Source of the DNA: an uncultured Agathobacter sp.
GTDB taxonomy: Bacteria; Bacillota; Clostridia; Lachnospirales; Lachnospiraceae
Assembly: GCA_934365945.1 (NCBI GenBank)
Contig: CAKRNE010000032.1
Coordinates: forward strand, 1-14,425
Direction of reading: 5' to 3'
Length of the DNA: 14,425 nt
This document shows, piece after piece, positions 6,652 to 13,843 of this stretch. The notes below the pieces were generated by a model. The model searched no databases, was not told where the DNA came from, and saw only the letters and a program-made list of their open reading frames with translations. Within the stretch, counting starts at the first letter, position 1, and each line of letters opens with the position of its first letter. The position numbers and the translations under genes are program-made.

Positions 6652-7377
6652 TCACCTCAGTGACTCGATATATTCCTCCAGACACAATCCTTTTTCCTGC
6701 ATTTCTATGGCAGAATCCTCCCCTACATACCTATAATGCCATGGCTCATTGTTCACTCCTGTAATTTCAGTCTTATCATCAGGATACCTTTTAATAAATC
6801 CATACTTATATGCATTATTTGCAAGCCACGTATAAACAGCATCCGAAGAACATTTTGACGTATCCGCATTTATATCAACAGCTATCCCAAGTTCATGCTC
6901 ACTTGTGCCAGGTTCGGCAACATATTCCTCCGCACGTTCTTTTGCCTCCCAACGTAAATAGCCTTCATCCTGATACTTTTGAATTCTCTCATTCATAATA
7001 TTTTTCTGATCCTGGGTTGTCCTGTACCCTTCCCTTACAAATAATTCAAGTCCCTCAGCTCTGGCAGCATCGAACATCTGCTGAAGCTGAGGATAGATTC
7101 TCGAATCCACTTTTTCTCCATTTGATAATTCTGTGAGTTCTACCTCATAATTACGAGGAATACAATAATCGTCATTTACAAGAATCAGATTCCACCCAAA
7201 AGAAGTATCCGCTTCTCTTCTAAATAAATTAAAACTATTAATCATTGGAATTTCACCCTGAATCGCTATATACGAAACAGCCCGCAAAAGCACTAATCCC
7301 AATATAAACACTAAAGCAACCACAACGATATGCTTCAAAAGTCTTTTTGGTCTGGTATACCGTTTATAACTTCTCAT
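6652..7377 (-). CDS. Membrane-anchored D,D-/L,D-carboxypeptidase, M15B (VanY/DacB-like)
   Basis: This 241-residue protein has a basic N-terminus (RSYKRYTRPKRLLKH), one membrane helix at about 17-35 and an outer catalytic domain. The M15B zinc-site motifs are present: EGYRT (R119), SEHELGIAVDI with His161 and Asp168, and EPWHYRYVG with Glu211 and His214. Such enzymes trim the terminal D-alanine from peptidoglycan stem peptides outside the membrane; the L,D activity of DacB-like members cannot be excluded. ATG at 7377 is chosen because AAAGGTG lies 6 bases upstream; a GTG at 7386 falls inside that Shine-Dalgarno. It ends about 95 bases before the sigma gene and is on the same strand. No strong terminator lies between them, so read-through into the sigma operon is possible and a shared envelope role is reasonable. 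Confidence 0.88.
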   Translation of the reverse strand: MRSYKRYTRPKRLLKHIVVVALVFILGLVLLRAVSYIAIQGEIPMINSFNLFRREADTSFGWNLILVNDDYCIPRNYEVELTELSNGEKVDSRIYPQLQQMFDAARAEGLELFVREGYRTTQDQKNIMNERIQKYQDEGYLRWEAKERAEEYVAEPGTSEHELGIAVDINADTSKCSSDAVYTWLANNAYKYGFIKRYPDDKTEITGVNNEPWHYRYVGEDSAIEMQEKGLCLEEYIESLR

Positions 7378-7430
7378 GTTTATCACCTTTAATCTGCTTT
7401 CAAATTTAATAATCTATATTTTATGACAAT

Positions 7431-7637
7431 TCAGCATATAGAAAAGTTAGTTATTCTTGAAAATCTCGCAAAAAGGCAGCAAAAAAGAGTCTCCCCTCTT
7501 TTGCTGCCTGCAAACAATTTTGTTTTCAATTTAATGGTATCAAGCAGATTCTCTTCGTAAAGGCTCAGAATATTTCGTTTAACAAGATCAATTTGTTCAT
7601 AACTTTTCACGAAAACACAAAATGTTTGTTGTTTCAT
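7431..7637 (-). other. Doubtful 68-codon ORF between two terminators
   Basis: An open frame begins MKQQTFCVFVKSYEQIDLVK and is charged and helix-like for about 42 residues. Its last third runs through the terminator hairpin at 7475-7508, and no Shine-Dalgarno precedes the ATG (only the T run of the previous terminator). It is either a gene relic or a chance frame over a small untranslated RNA. A weak TTGATT-17-TTTAAT promoter lies in the upstream terminator. The rest of the gene-free stretch 7378-7691 holds only the two terminators. Confidence 0.2.
7470..7508 (-). terminator. Rho-independent terminator upstream of the carboxypeptidase
   Basis: GGCAGCAAAA (from 7475) and GAG (to 7489) pair with CTCTTTTGCTGCC (7496-7508), apart from two bulged As. 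On the minus strand the hairpin is followed by TTTTT (complement of 7470-7474). Its nearest possible client is a short transcript from the 7509-7648 interval. Confidence 0.75.
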
Positions 7638-7642
7638 TTATT

Positions 7643-7675
7643 AAAAAAGGTTCATCTTGTTAATCAAGATGAACC
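7643..7675 (-). terminator. Strong terminator of the TetR-flavodoxin operon
   Basis: GGTTCATCTTG (7649-7659) and CAAGATGAACC (7665-7675) form a perfect 11-bp stem around a 5-base loop. On the minus strand it is followed by TTTTTTAAT (complement of 7640-7648). It ends the transcript of the TetR, flavodoxin and membrane protein genes. Confidence 0.9.
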
Positions 7676-7691
7676 AAACGTTTAAAAATTC

Positions 7692-7757
7692 TTATGCCCT
7701 ATCCTTTAATTTTTGCAATACCCTATCAGGATATTTGTACCATTCATCCTTAGTCAT
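7692..7757 (-). CDS. Possible 21-codon ORF at the end of the TetR operon
   Basis: The frame MTKDEWYKYPDRVLQKLKDRA begins in a TAATG overlap with the stop of the membrane protein gene and ends 17 bases before the operon terminator. It is highly charged, with no membrane helix. The overlap and position allow translation by re-initiation, but its Shine-Dalgarno (GGAAG, about 14 bases upstream) is weak. It could also be the tail of a larger protein that was lost. Confidence 0.3.
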   Translation of the reverse strand: MTKDEWYKYPDRVLQKLKDRA

Positions 7758-8173
7758 TAAAACTTCACTACTTCCGGTTCATGCGTAAATGATGAAAATG
7801 TAGCTGTCACATTTTTAAAATACTCAAACTTTAGTTCTCCCCATTCAATGCATATTGCCATAATAATTGCTAAAAATTTATGCCACAACATTTTTTTCTT
7901 TTTCTCTTTTATTATGTGGCACAAACAAATCAAAATAACCATAACAAAAAAACTGACGATTCCCGTTATGATTACAAATACACTTCGATTCTTTAAGACT
8001 GGTAAAATAAAAATCATATGCATGAAGCATGATACTATGAGCAATACGCATATCGGTTTATGACATTTCATCAAAACTCTATCCATTTTCTTCCAATTAC
8101 ATCTATGTGTTATTGCCTTTGCCACTAACATCAAGAAACAAACAAGATTTATAAGTCCTGTAAAAATTCCCAT
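7757..8173 (-). CDS. Small four-helix membrane protein with histidines, cytochrome b-like
   Basis: This 138-residue protein has about four membrane helices (roughly 3-22, 39-59, 65-87, 94-110). Histidines sit at the ends of or inside helices: H23, H38 (CHKP), H52 (FMHM), H86 (LCHII), H98 (WHKF). Paired histidines in a four-helix bundle suggest haem binding as in small b-type cytochromes, which would suit its place after a flavodoxin-family gene. No family signature was certain enough to name. ATG at 8173 is chosen because AAGGAT lies about 10 bases upstream; the frame also extends to a TTG at 8209 inside the flavodoxin gene. It follows that gene by 19 bases and is in the same operon. Its C-terminal 30 residues are unlike a membrane tail, so a small frameshift there cannot be excluded. 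Confidence 0.65.
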   Translation of the reverse strand: MGIFTGLINLVCFLMLVAKAITHRCNWKKMDRVLMKCHKPICVLLIVSCFMHMIFILPVLKNRSVFVIITGIVSFFVMVILICLCHIIKEKKKKMLWHKFLAIIMAICIEWGELKFEYFKNVTATFSSFTHEPEVVKF

Positions 8174-8192
8174 ATGTCTACCATCCTTCTTT

Positions 8193-8756
8193 TTAAATAT
8201 GCTTTTCAAGCTTTCTCTTTATTTGTGACGGAAGTTCTTTACTCTTCTGTCCAGCCCACACACATTTTCCTACATATTTCATTCCTGCTGTTTTGAAAAA
8301 TTCTTTCATACATCTAATCGAACCTGTACTTTGTCCAAAAAGACTTGAAAAAGGAGCCGGTGTATTACAGGCTGTTAATAAAATATACCTTTGCTTATTT
8401 GATAATCTTGCTTTTGGAAAAGTTTTTGTTTCTTCCATTGCTACTCCCAGAAGCCGATCAAACAAATTTTTTACTATTGCTGGTACATTCGCCCAATAAG
8501 TAGGTGCTGCAAGAATCACAATATCGCATATTTTTAATAATTCTGCAATCTCTTGTACATCATCTTTCCGTACACACATTTGAGTTTTCAAGCACGTACG
8601 ACACCCATTGCAATAAGCAATCTCCTTATCATATAAATTAATATAATCTATGACATATCCTTGCTTTTCTGCAATTTGTACAGCATAGTTTAGCATTTTT
8701 CCAGTTCTTCCCTCTTTATGCGGACTTCCTAATATCGCAAGAATTCTTTTCTGCAT
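8193..8756 (-). CDS. Flavodoxin-family / NADPH-dependent FMN reductase-like protein
   Basis: This 187-residue flavodoxin-like protein has the phosphate-binding loop LGSPHKEGRTGKM (9-21), with Rossmann-type strands at 4-9 and about 78-83. The flavin-contact segment APTYWANVPAIVKNLFDR (84-101) is typical of the NAD(P)H-dependent FMN reductase and iron-sulfur flavoprotein group. Cysteines C49, C52, C55 and C61 (CNGCRTC...C) match the compact cluster motif of that group, so a 4Fe-4S centre is possible. It probably transfers electrons to a small acceptor in the cytoplasm; the substrate is unknown. The start is ATG at 8756 with GGAGG 8 bases upstream; a GTG at 8759 is the alternative. The start overlaps the TetR stop codon (TGATG), so it is translated from the TetR message and should be repressed with it. 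Confidence 0.85.
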   Translation of the reverse strand: MQKRILAILGSPHKEGRTGKMLNYAVQIAEKQGYVIDYINLYDKEIAYCNGCRTCLKTQMCVRKDDVQEIAELLKICDIVILAAPTYWANVPAIVKNLFDRLLGVAMEETKTFPKARLSNKQRYILLTACNTPAPFSSLFGQSTGSIRCMKEFFKTAGMKYVGKCVWAGQKSKELPSQIKRKLEKHI

Positions 8757-9400
8757 CACTCTTCCCTCCTATCCGACATGATAGAATGATAAATCATATC
8801 AAACCCATAAGTAAGAAATTCCATTTTAGCTTTTCCCATCTGTTGCCCTATGTACAGCTCTTTGTTCGTAGCAATTTGAATAAGTCCAGAAAGCATTCCC
8901 CAAAAAGAAAATATTGTAGGTAATACTTCAATATCAGAACGTATTTCCCTTTGTTCCACTCCATCTTTCAGAAACTCTATCAATAAGTCATTAATTCGCT
9001 CACCTACTAAAAATGTTTCCTTTTCTTCCGGCAAAAATTGAGTTGTCTCAAAATCAATATTAATTGTTTCAAGAACCATCTTAAAATAAAATGGGAATTC
9101 TTCTTGATAATTTACCAACCCTTCACAAATTCTCATGTAACGTTCTTTTGTACCATGAGTTTCCTCTAATGCCTGTCCTATATAATCATGTAATTTCTGC
9201 ATACTTTCTAATACTAATACACTTATTAGTTCTTCTTTGTTTTTAAAATATACATACAAAGTTGCTTTACTATATCCTGCGTCTTTTGCAATATCATTCA
9301 TTGAAGTATTTTCAATTCCCTTTGTCATAAACAATTGCTCGGCAGCCTTCATAATATTTTTTCTATGTACACTTTGGGGTTCTTTCTTTCTTCTTGCCAT
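8756..9400 (-). CDS. TetR/AcrR-family transcriptional repressor
   Basis: The 214-residue protein has the N-terminal TetR DNA-binding domain. The helix-turn-helix is TSMNDIAKDAGYSKATLYVYF (32-52), and the family phrase KATLYVYFKNKEELI follows. Residues 60-214 form the helical ligand-binding and dimer domain, which has no recognisable ligand class. The start at 9400 is fixed by AGGAGG 8 bases upstream. It heads an operon with the flavodoxin-family gene (overlapping stop/start) and the membrane protein. The long perfect palindrome on its own promoter is almost surely its operator, so the operon is autorepressed and opened by an unknown inducer, often a lipophilic or redox-active small molecule in this family. 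Confidence 0.92.
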   Translation of the reverse strand: MARRKKEPQSVHRKNIMKAAEQLFMTKGIENTSMNDIAKDAGYSKATLYVYFKNKEELISVLVLESMQKLHDYIGQALEETHGTKERYMRICEGLVNYQEEFPFYFKMVLETINIDFETTQFLPEEKETFLVGERINDLLIEFLKDGVEQREIRSDIEVLPTIFSFWGMLSGLIQIATNKELYIGQQMGKAKMEFLTYGFDMIYHSIMSDRREE

Positions 9401-9405
9401 TATAA

Positions 9406-9448
9406 CAGCCTCCTATAATTAAACCGACGGTTTAATTATAGGAGGCTG
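9406..9448. promoter_or_regulatory. TetR operator: perfect 21-bp inverted repeat with a one-base centre
   Basis: Two 21-base arms, 9406-9426 and 9428-9448, are exact inverted copies around a single A at 9427. The core reads AAACCGACGGTTT, the type of dyad bound by TetR dimers. The arms cover the -10 box, most of the spacer and the Shine-Dalgarno of the TetR gene, whose AGGAGG is mirrored as CCTCCT in the spacer. Binding here would block RNA polymerase directly. Confidence 0.9.
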
Positions 9449-9463
9449 CTTTTATATTGTCAA
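9435..9463 (-). promoter_or_regulatory. Full-consensus SigA promoter of the TetR operon
   Basis: On the minus strand TTGACA (9458-9463) and TATAAT (9435-9440) both match consensus exactly, with a 17-base spacer. The predicted start is near 9428, giving a leader of about 28 bases that contains only the downstream half of the palindrome. Such a strong promoter fits a tightly repressed operon. Confidence 0.9.
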
Positions 9464-9537
9464 GTACATTTACTATTCTGAATAATTGCAGATATCAATG
9501 TATACTATCTATTAAAAATTGAATCAATAAATATGTG

Positions 9538-11247
9538 CTATTTGGTAATGTTATTCCCCATAACCACCTTACAGTCCTTCTTGAAACACGCTATTCCATA
9601 CTTGATAAAATTGCGCATACCATCCTGCTTTAGCTTTGCCACATATTCTTTTTCTTCTATCTGCTCCAAAGCCTTGCTGCAGGCTGCATCCATATCACCA
9701 TCCTCGGCGTATTTCAGTTCTATTACGATTCCTGTCCTGTTATCCGGTACTTCGACCAGAATGTCACTATAGCCTGTTCCTGATTCTGCATTTGATTTTA
9801 TGAGCCAGCTCGCCTTGTAGCCCAATAATCCGAGCAGAATACCATGATAGAAATTTTCTTTTCTGATTTTTGCAGTGGCTGTATCCCTTATACTTATAGT
9901 ATTCCAAAGGTAGTCACCAAAGAGCTGTTCTATTTTTAGTGTATCCTTATTCACAAACGCATTGCAAAATTCTTCGAGTGTCTTTCCGTCTCTTCGTGAA
10001 GTGTCACTGAACCACTCTCTGATCTTCTTTATGAAAAGATTTCTGATCTCTTTATTCGGAATGACCAGACGGTATTTATCATCTTCCGTGCGCCCCTGAT
10101 GTGTGAGATATCCTGTTGTAAAAAGCACACTCCATAGATTTTCTATATTTTTATCAAGCTCATCATATGTGAGTTCCTGCGATATTTCCCGCTCAACACT
10201 CTCACCTGCTATCAGACGTTCTATCTCGTTCTTAGTCTGCACATCAGCACGGTCTATCAATCTACGGACGATTGCGTTTCCGCTTGAATTTGACCAGAAA
10301 TCCTCCGGCAAAGCGGTAGGATCTGCGCATAGACTTTTACAATAACGTACTACATCCCATGGACAGTATATATCTGTATTTCCAAAATGATAGCCATCGT
10401 ACCACTCTTTTACCTCTGAATAATGGTCAGATAAATTGTAATCTTTAAGTATCTGCTTGACCTCTCCATCCGTAAATCCGAATGCTTCATCATACTGCGC
10501 ATCCAAAATTGATAAAACTTCAAAATTATTTAAGCCTGTAAAAATACTCTCTTTTGAAATACGCAGGCAGCCTGTCAGTACAGCAAACTGAAGATAGTCA
10601 TTCGTCTTTAATGCCATTCCGAAAATACCCCTGATAAGCGAAACCATCTCCTTGTAGTATCCATTCTGAAATGCCTTATCAAGAGGGACATCGTATTCAT
10701 CTATCAGAATGACCGTCTTTTTCCCATAATGCTTATATAATAAATGCGATAACATCTGAAGACCTGATACCAAAATATCATCATCCATGGAATATTTGCC
10801 ATTATCTAATGCAATAAGTGCCTTATACTGCGCTTTTTCATTGTTAGACAGCCTATCACTTTCTGCTAAAAATTCGAATCGCTGGGCTTCTCTTCCTATG
10901 AGTTCAATAATACGATACCTTGCATCCGCGAACTTTAATCCCTCCACACTCTTTAACGATAAAAATATGACAGGGTATTTTCCCATGTGCTCTTGACACA
11001 ATTCTTTATTCTGCGATATATACAGACCATCAAACAATGAGCTATCTGTGCCTATCTCAAAAAAAGCGCGCAACATGCTCATATTAAGAGTCTTTCCAAA
11101 TCTGCGTGGACGAGTGAAAAGACTTACCTCACTCCAGTTTTTCAAAATCTGCTCTATAAGCTTTGTTTTATCTAAATAATAAAAATCATATTTCCGAATC
11201 TTTTCAAAACTATCAATTCCCACCGGTAATTTTATCGTATTTACCAT
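9538..11247 (-). CDS. AAA-ATPase-like protein with C-terminal PD-(D/E)XK nuclease-like domain
   Basis: The 569-residue protein belongs to the AAA-ATPase_like (PF09820) plus PDDEXK_9/DUF1703 (PF08011) architecture, very frequent in Lachnospiraceae and Bacteroidales and of unknown role. The N-terminal family start LPVGIDSFEKIR...YYLDKT (7-28) is followed by a modified Walker A, RPRRFGKT (46-53), Walker B VILIDEYD (179-186) and a sensor-like segment LTGCLRISKESIFTGLNN. The end carries the nuclease-fold signature, D495 (GYSDILVE), then E510-x-K512 (VIELKY), so the catalytic residues appear intact. GGAGG lies 5 bases before the ATG. It is monocistronic, with the previous gene's terminator directly upstream. 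No partner nuclease, methylase or transposase is adjacent, so defence or mobile-element roles are speculation. The length is normal and the gene looks whole. Confidence 0.9.
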   Translation of the reverse strand: MVNTIKLPVGIDSFEKIRKYDFYYLDKTKLIEQILKNWSEVSLFTRPRRFGKTLNMSMLRAFFEIGTDSSLFDGLYISQNKELCQEHMGKYPVIFLSLKSVEGLKFADARYRIIELIGREAQRFEFLAESDRLSNNEKAQYKALIALDNGKYSMDDDILVSGLQMLSHLLYKHYGKKTVILIDEYDVPLDKAFQNGYYKEMVSLIRGIFGMALKTNDYLQFAVLTGCLRISKESIFTGLNNFEVLSILDAQYDEAFGFTDGEVKQILKDYNLSDHYSEVKEWYDGYHFGNTDIYCPWDVVRYCKSLCADPTALPEDFWSNSSGNAIVRRLIDRADVQTKNEIERLIAGESVEREISQELTYDELDKNIENLWSVLFTTGYLTHQGRTEDDKYRLVIPNKEIRNLFIKKIREWFSDTSRRDGKTLEEFCNAFVNKDTLKIEQLFGDYLWNTISIRDTATAKIRKENFYHGILLGLLGYKASWLIKSNAESGTGYSDILVEVPDNRTGIVIELKYAEDGDMDAACSKALEQIEEKEYVAKLKQDGMRNFIKYGIACFKKDCKVVMGNNITK

Positions 11248-11258
11248 ACAAGCCTCCC

Positions 11259-11300
11259 AAAAATAAAATCCGCTGTACTATAAGTATAGTATAGCGGATT
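11259..11300 (-). terminator. Terminator of the 116-codon gene, copy 2
   Basis: A 16-base arm at 11285-11300 pairs with 11267-11282, with one G/U-type mismatch. On the minus strand it is followed by TTTTATTTTT (complement of 11259-11268). The ribosome binding site of the next gene starts right after the T run (11252-11256), so that gene must be transcribed from within or past the hairpin. Confidence 0.8.
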
Positions 11301-11316
11301 CAACGCTCAATTACAA
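11288..11316 (-). promoter_or_regulatory. Candidate promoter of the AAA-ATPase gene inside the terminator
   Basis: TTGTAA (11311-11316), a 17-base spacer and TATACT (11288-11293) on the minus strand form a fair SigA promoter. The -10 box lies in the first arm of the terminator stem. Transcription would begin near 11281, so the new message carries only the second arm and escapes the hairpin. Confidence 0.5.
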
Positions 11317-11329
11317 TTTATTATCCGGT

Positions 11330-11680
11330 TTATTCGCTCAGAAATTCAGCCACCTTTTCTATCTGTGCACTATTGTACTCCATGTATTCCAGATAATACT
11401 TTTTCATAGTCTCATTCTGCACTTCCTTTTTATAGAGCCACTGTCTTGTTTTAGCCTCCGGTGCAAACAGCACTGCCTGATATTGTGGAGAAAATATCTC
11501 ATCAAGGCTGCAGGCTGATTTGTCCAGCACGCAATTGTAGTCCATATTTTTTTCCGCAAAATACCGATTCAATGCTTCCGCAAACTTTTTTGCTTTTCTC
11601 ACATGGACAGCATATTCCACCGGATTATACGGCTCTCCTTCTATTACCGGCACCTGCCATACTAAAATACATTTTTTCAT
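11330..11680 (-). CDS. Hypothetical 116-aa protein, copy 2
   Basis: This is a near-identical paralogue of the gene at 2747-3097, differing by one residue (Met for Val in NETMKKYY). The start is set at 11680 because AAAGGAG lies just before it; the frame is open to an ATG at 11707, but that extension contains the Shine-Dalgarno. Predicted structure is as for copy 1: a mixed alpha/beta cytoplasmic protein without membrane segments, family not recognised. Unlike copy 1, this copy has a clear promoter (11713-11741) and its own terminator (11259-11300), making it a self-contained transcription unit and the likelier functional copy. The identity covers the gene, its Shine-Dalgarno and about a dozen bases past the stop, and no more, so the promoter and terminator were not part of the duplicated segment. 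Confidence 0.75.
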   Translation of the reverse strand: MKKCILVWQVPVIEGEPYNPVEYAVHVRKAKKFAEALNRYFAEKNMDYNCVLDKSACSLDEIFSPQYQAVLFAPEAKTRQWLYKKEVQNETMKKYYLEYMEYNSAQIEKVAEFLSE

Positions 11681-11712
11681 TTCTTTTGCTCCTTTCATTT
11701 TTGCCAAATTTA

Positions 11713-11741
11713 TATATAGATATCTTTTACACGCTTTGTAA
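11713..11741 (-). promoter_or_regulatory. Promoter of the 116-codon gene, copy 2
   Basis: TTACAA (11736-11741), 17 bases and TATATA (11713-11718) on the minus strand. The -35 box lies just after the stop codon of the upstream CPBP gene. Copy 1 has no comparable pair at this place. Confidence 0.55.
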
Positions 11742-11743
11742 CA

Positions 11744-12568
11744 TCATCTGTTAAAAGCATTGTTTGCATTCACATGCACTCTTATTATACATACAAAAAC
11801 CGCAATAACAAGCATCACTATCAGAACAGGAATCTGCAATGCAAGCGCATTGTACGAACCACCATATCTGTAACGTTCCACTATCATCATGTGATTCATA
11901 AAATCCGCGAAATCCCATAAAAAGTGCAATGTAATAACAGCACCAATACTTTTAGTCCTAAGAAAAATGACCGCCAATGTAAAACCAAAGACACATGCCA
12001 TAATCATTGTGCACCATTTATTAAACATGGTCATATCCGCATCAAATATAAAATTCGTGATATGTGCCAATCCAAACAACAATCCCGAATACACACTGGC
12101 AAATACTATTATATTGCTATTCTTCCTAAGCACGCACTCAGTAACAACCGATCGAAACATCAATTCTTCCTCTATTCCAACCGTTATATATAAAAGCACA
12201 TTTACTACAATATATCCTATCAATCTGCTTCCATACAGTCCTGCATGTCCACCAAATATCCAAAGCGTAGAATTTCCAATCTCAAAAAGAGTAAACATCA
12301 GCACCGGCAACCCATAAATCCCGACACCTTTCAAGTATCCTTTTACACCACCCCTGCCTGTCTTTACCTTAAAAATAAACATAAGCACTACAATTGTCAT
12401 TATATCAATGCAATTTCTTATCGTTTCCGCGATAATATAGTGTTCCTGCATGATCGGTATACAATTCATTATCACAGAAAAGACCAATGTCCTGTATACA
12501 ATGAATAATATTACCAGACCAAGTGGTAATATTATCACTTTATTCAATATTGTTTTATCAAATTTCAT
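11744..12568 (-). CDS. CPBP-family intramembrane metalloprotease (cassette B)
   Basis: The 274-residue polytopic protein has about eight hydrophobic segments and all CPBP/Abi motifs: EEELMFR with E133, E134 and R139, FGLAH with F165 and H169, and HFLWD with H215 and D219. In the family (Rce1-like proteases, bacteriocin self-immunity proteins such as PncO, MroQ-type regulators) the glutamate and histidines form a metal or catalytic site within the membrane. AGAGGA lies about 12 bases before the ATG at 12568, with AAAAGG immediately next to it, so the binding site is unclear. It follows the small membrane protein gene by about 33 bases and probably shares its transcript. No precursor peptide gene is visible nearby, so the substrate is unknown. 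Confidence 0.9.
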   Translation of the reverse strand: MKFDKTILNKVIILPLGLVILFIVYRTLVFSVIMNCIPIMQEHYIIAETIRNCIDIMTIVVLMFIFKVKTGRGGVKGYLKGVGIYGLPVLMFTLFEIGNSTLWIFGGHAGLYGSRLIGYIVVNVLLYITVGIEEELMFRSVVTECVLRKNSNIIVFASVYSGLLFGLAHITNFIFDADMTMFNKWCTMIMACVFGFTLAVIFLRTKSIGAVITLHFLWDFADFMNHMMIVERYRYGGSYNALALQIPVLIVMLVIAVFVCIIRVHVNANNAFNR

Positions 12569-12601
12569 CCTTTTATTATTCCTCTGTTTCTACTTTTTTT
12601 A

Positions 12602-13006
12602 CTATTTATTGTAAAAATATTTTTCGTATATTTTAGGTACATATAAATATAATTTATCTTTGCTAATTTTCAATATAATATCATTAGTTAGCCATCTATC
12701 ATACTTGTTCTTTTTACAATACTTTTTTTCAGTGACATTATCAATTATTACCTCTCGCTTCATATTTTGGGTTATAATTTGTTCAATTTGCTTAATTTTA
12801 CCGGATTCATTTTCCAACTCTATACAAACTAATTCCGCTTCTTTACTTCCAATAAATGACATTGGAAGGACATACAATATCATAGCTGTAATATATGTGA
12901 AAAAAGGAACAAATATTGATACTCCATCTACCAGACACAATCCTGTAAATATAAGCATAATTAAAGTAACAATCCATGTAAAATGTATAAAATACTTTTT
13001 ATTCAT
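12602..13006 (-). CDS. Small membrane protein with soluble C-terminal domain (cassette B)
   Basis: I do not recognise this 134-residue protein. It begins MNKKYFIHFTW and has two membrane helices (about 8-27 and 31-52) with a short turn, then a hydrophilic domain of about 80 residues. That domain is rich in Lys, Ile and Glu, with beta-prone ends such as EVIIDNV and DKLYLYVPKIYEKYF. The layout resembles two-helix proteins with a PH-like cytoplasmic domain, but that is a shape comparison only. The start at 13006 is chosen for GGAG 7 bases upstream; the frame is open to 13063, with no better site. It is followed by the CPBP gene at 12568 and preceded by the 49-bp element at 13051, the same order as in cassette A, so it may be a partner or substrate of the protease. 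Confidence 0.7.
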   Translation of the reverse strand: MNKKYFIHFTWIVTLIMLIFTGLCLVDGVSIFVPFFTYITAMILYVLPMSFIGSKEAELVCIELENESGKIKQIEQIITQNMKREVIIDNVTEKKYCKKNKYDRWLTNDIILKISKDKLYLYVPKIYEKYFYNK

Positions 13007-13050
13007 AATTCCGCTCCATTTCCTTACTTTTATATTTGGCATGATTTCGG

Positions 13051-13099
13051 TGCCATTTGACACAAACTACTGTTATGGCTAATTTATATCTAATAAATT
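13051..13099. repeat. 49-bp conserved element, copy A
   Basis: This copy is nearly identical to 14340-14388, with three mismatches over 49 bases. It lies 45 bases upstream of the cassette B membrane protein gene and directly after the 3' end of cassette A. On the plus strand it reads TTGACA, 17 bases, TAATTT, a possible promoter directed antisense into cassette A. On the minus strand it is leader or promoter DNA for cassette B, containing TAGATATAAATTA. Confidence 0.75.
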
Positions 13100-13132
13100 C
13101 CCATCACCAAACAAGCTTTTAAAATGCGACAT

Positions 13133-13843
13133 TCATTGATTAACCAAATACATTAAATTATGCATCAAATTGATGCTCATATGAGCTGCTATCCCAAAAA
13201 CAACATTTCCTCTTTTTATATAAACCAGACAAAACGCAATTCCGGCTAATACATATTGTATTGATTGCAGACAAATCTCATTTAAACTTATTGCCCCTAT
13301 AGATGGTATAAAATGCATTAATCCGAATAATACTGATGATATAATCACTTTGATTATCAGACTTTTATTGATGGAGCTGAATATAAACCATCTAAAAATC
13401 AATTCTTCTAATATCGGTCCTATAAATGCAGAAAGAATCATAATAGCCCAATAATGTTCTTTCATTGTCATTCTGAGCGTAATTTCATTTATGCTTTGCT
13501 CATTATTTCCGGATGACAAAACAAACTGCATAATACCACCTAATATTGTAAACAATACTATTACAGCAAATGATTTGATATATCCCGAAGCTATTGATTT
13601 GATATCATACTGTCTTATCTGTTTTATATCCCTTAAAATACCAGTTCCATAAAGGCTGAATAAAATAACTATAGCTATAAGATTCCATAAATAGTTTGTT
13701 ATCAGATACGCATCCGAATAACGCATTGCTTCAAATACCGATTGTATAACAGGCAATATGATATATTTTTTTCCTATCAAGTACCAGGCTGGAAAGATTA
13801 TCCAGCCTATATACCATTTATTGTTTTCTTTTTTCATTTCCAT
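13133..13843 (-). CDS. CPBP-family intramembrane metalloprotease (cassette A)
   Basis: This 236-residue membrane protein has about six to seven helices. The CPBP motifs are complete: ILEELIFRW with E146, E147 and R151, VLFGLMHF with F173 and H177, and HMSIN with H221 and N225. It is only distantly like the CPBP protein of cassette B, but is the parent of the decayed copy at 2391-2727. The start overlaps the previous gene by 26 bases, and no good Shine-Dalgarno precedes either ATG (13843 or 13837), so translation is probably coupled. Roles in the family include immunity to self-made peptides, processing of peptides and prenyl-protein-type cleavage; nothing here selects one. Confidence 0.9.
   Translation of the reverse strand: MEMKKENNKWYIGWIIFPAWYLIGKKYIILPVIQSVFEAMRYSDAYLITNYLWNLIAIVILFSLYGTGILRDIKQIRQYDIKSIASGYIKSFAVIVLFTILGGIMQFVLSSGNNEQSINEITLRMTMKEHYWAIMILSAFIGPILEELIFRWFIFSSINKSLIIKVIISSVLFGLMHFIPSIGAISLNEICLQSIQYVLAGIAFCLVYIKRGNVVFGIAAHMSINLMHNLMYLVNQ

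Noticed and set aside
9531..9544. ATATGTGCTATTTG shared with 14333-14346 at the edge of the 49-bp element
   Set aside because: The match is 14 AT-rich bases and does not continue into the element, so chance is likely.
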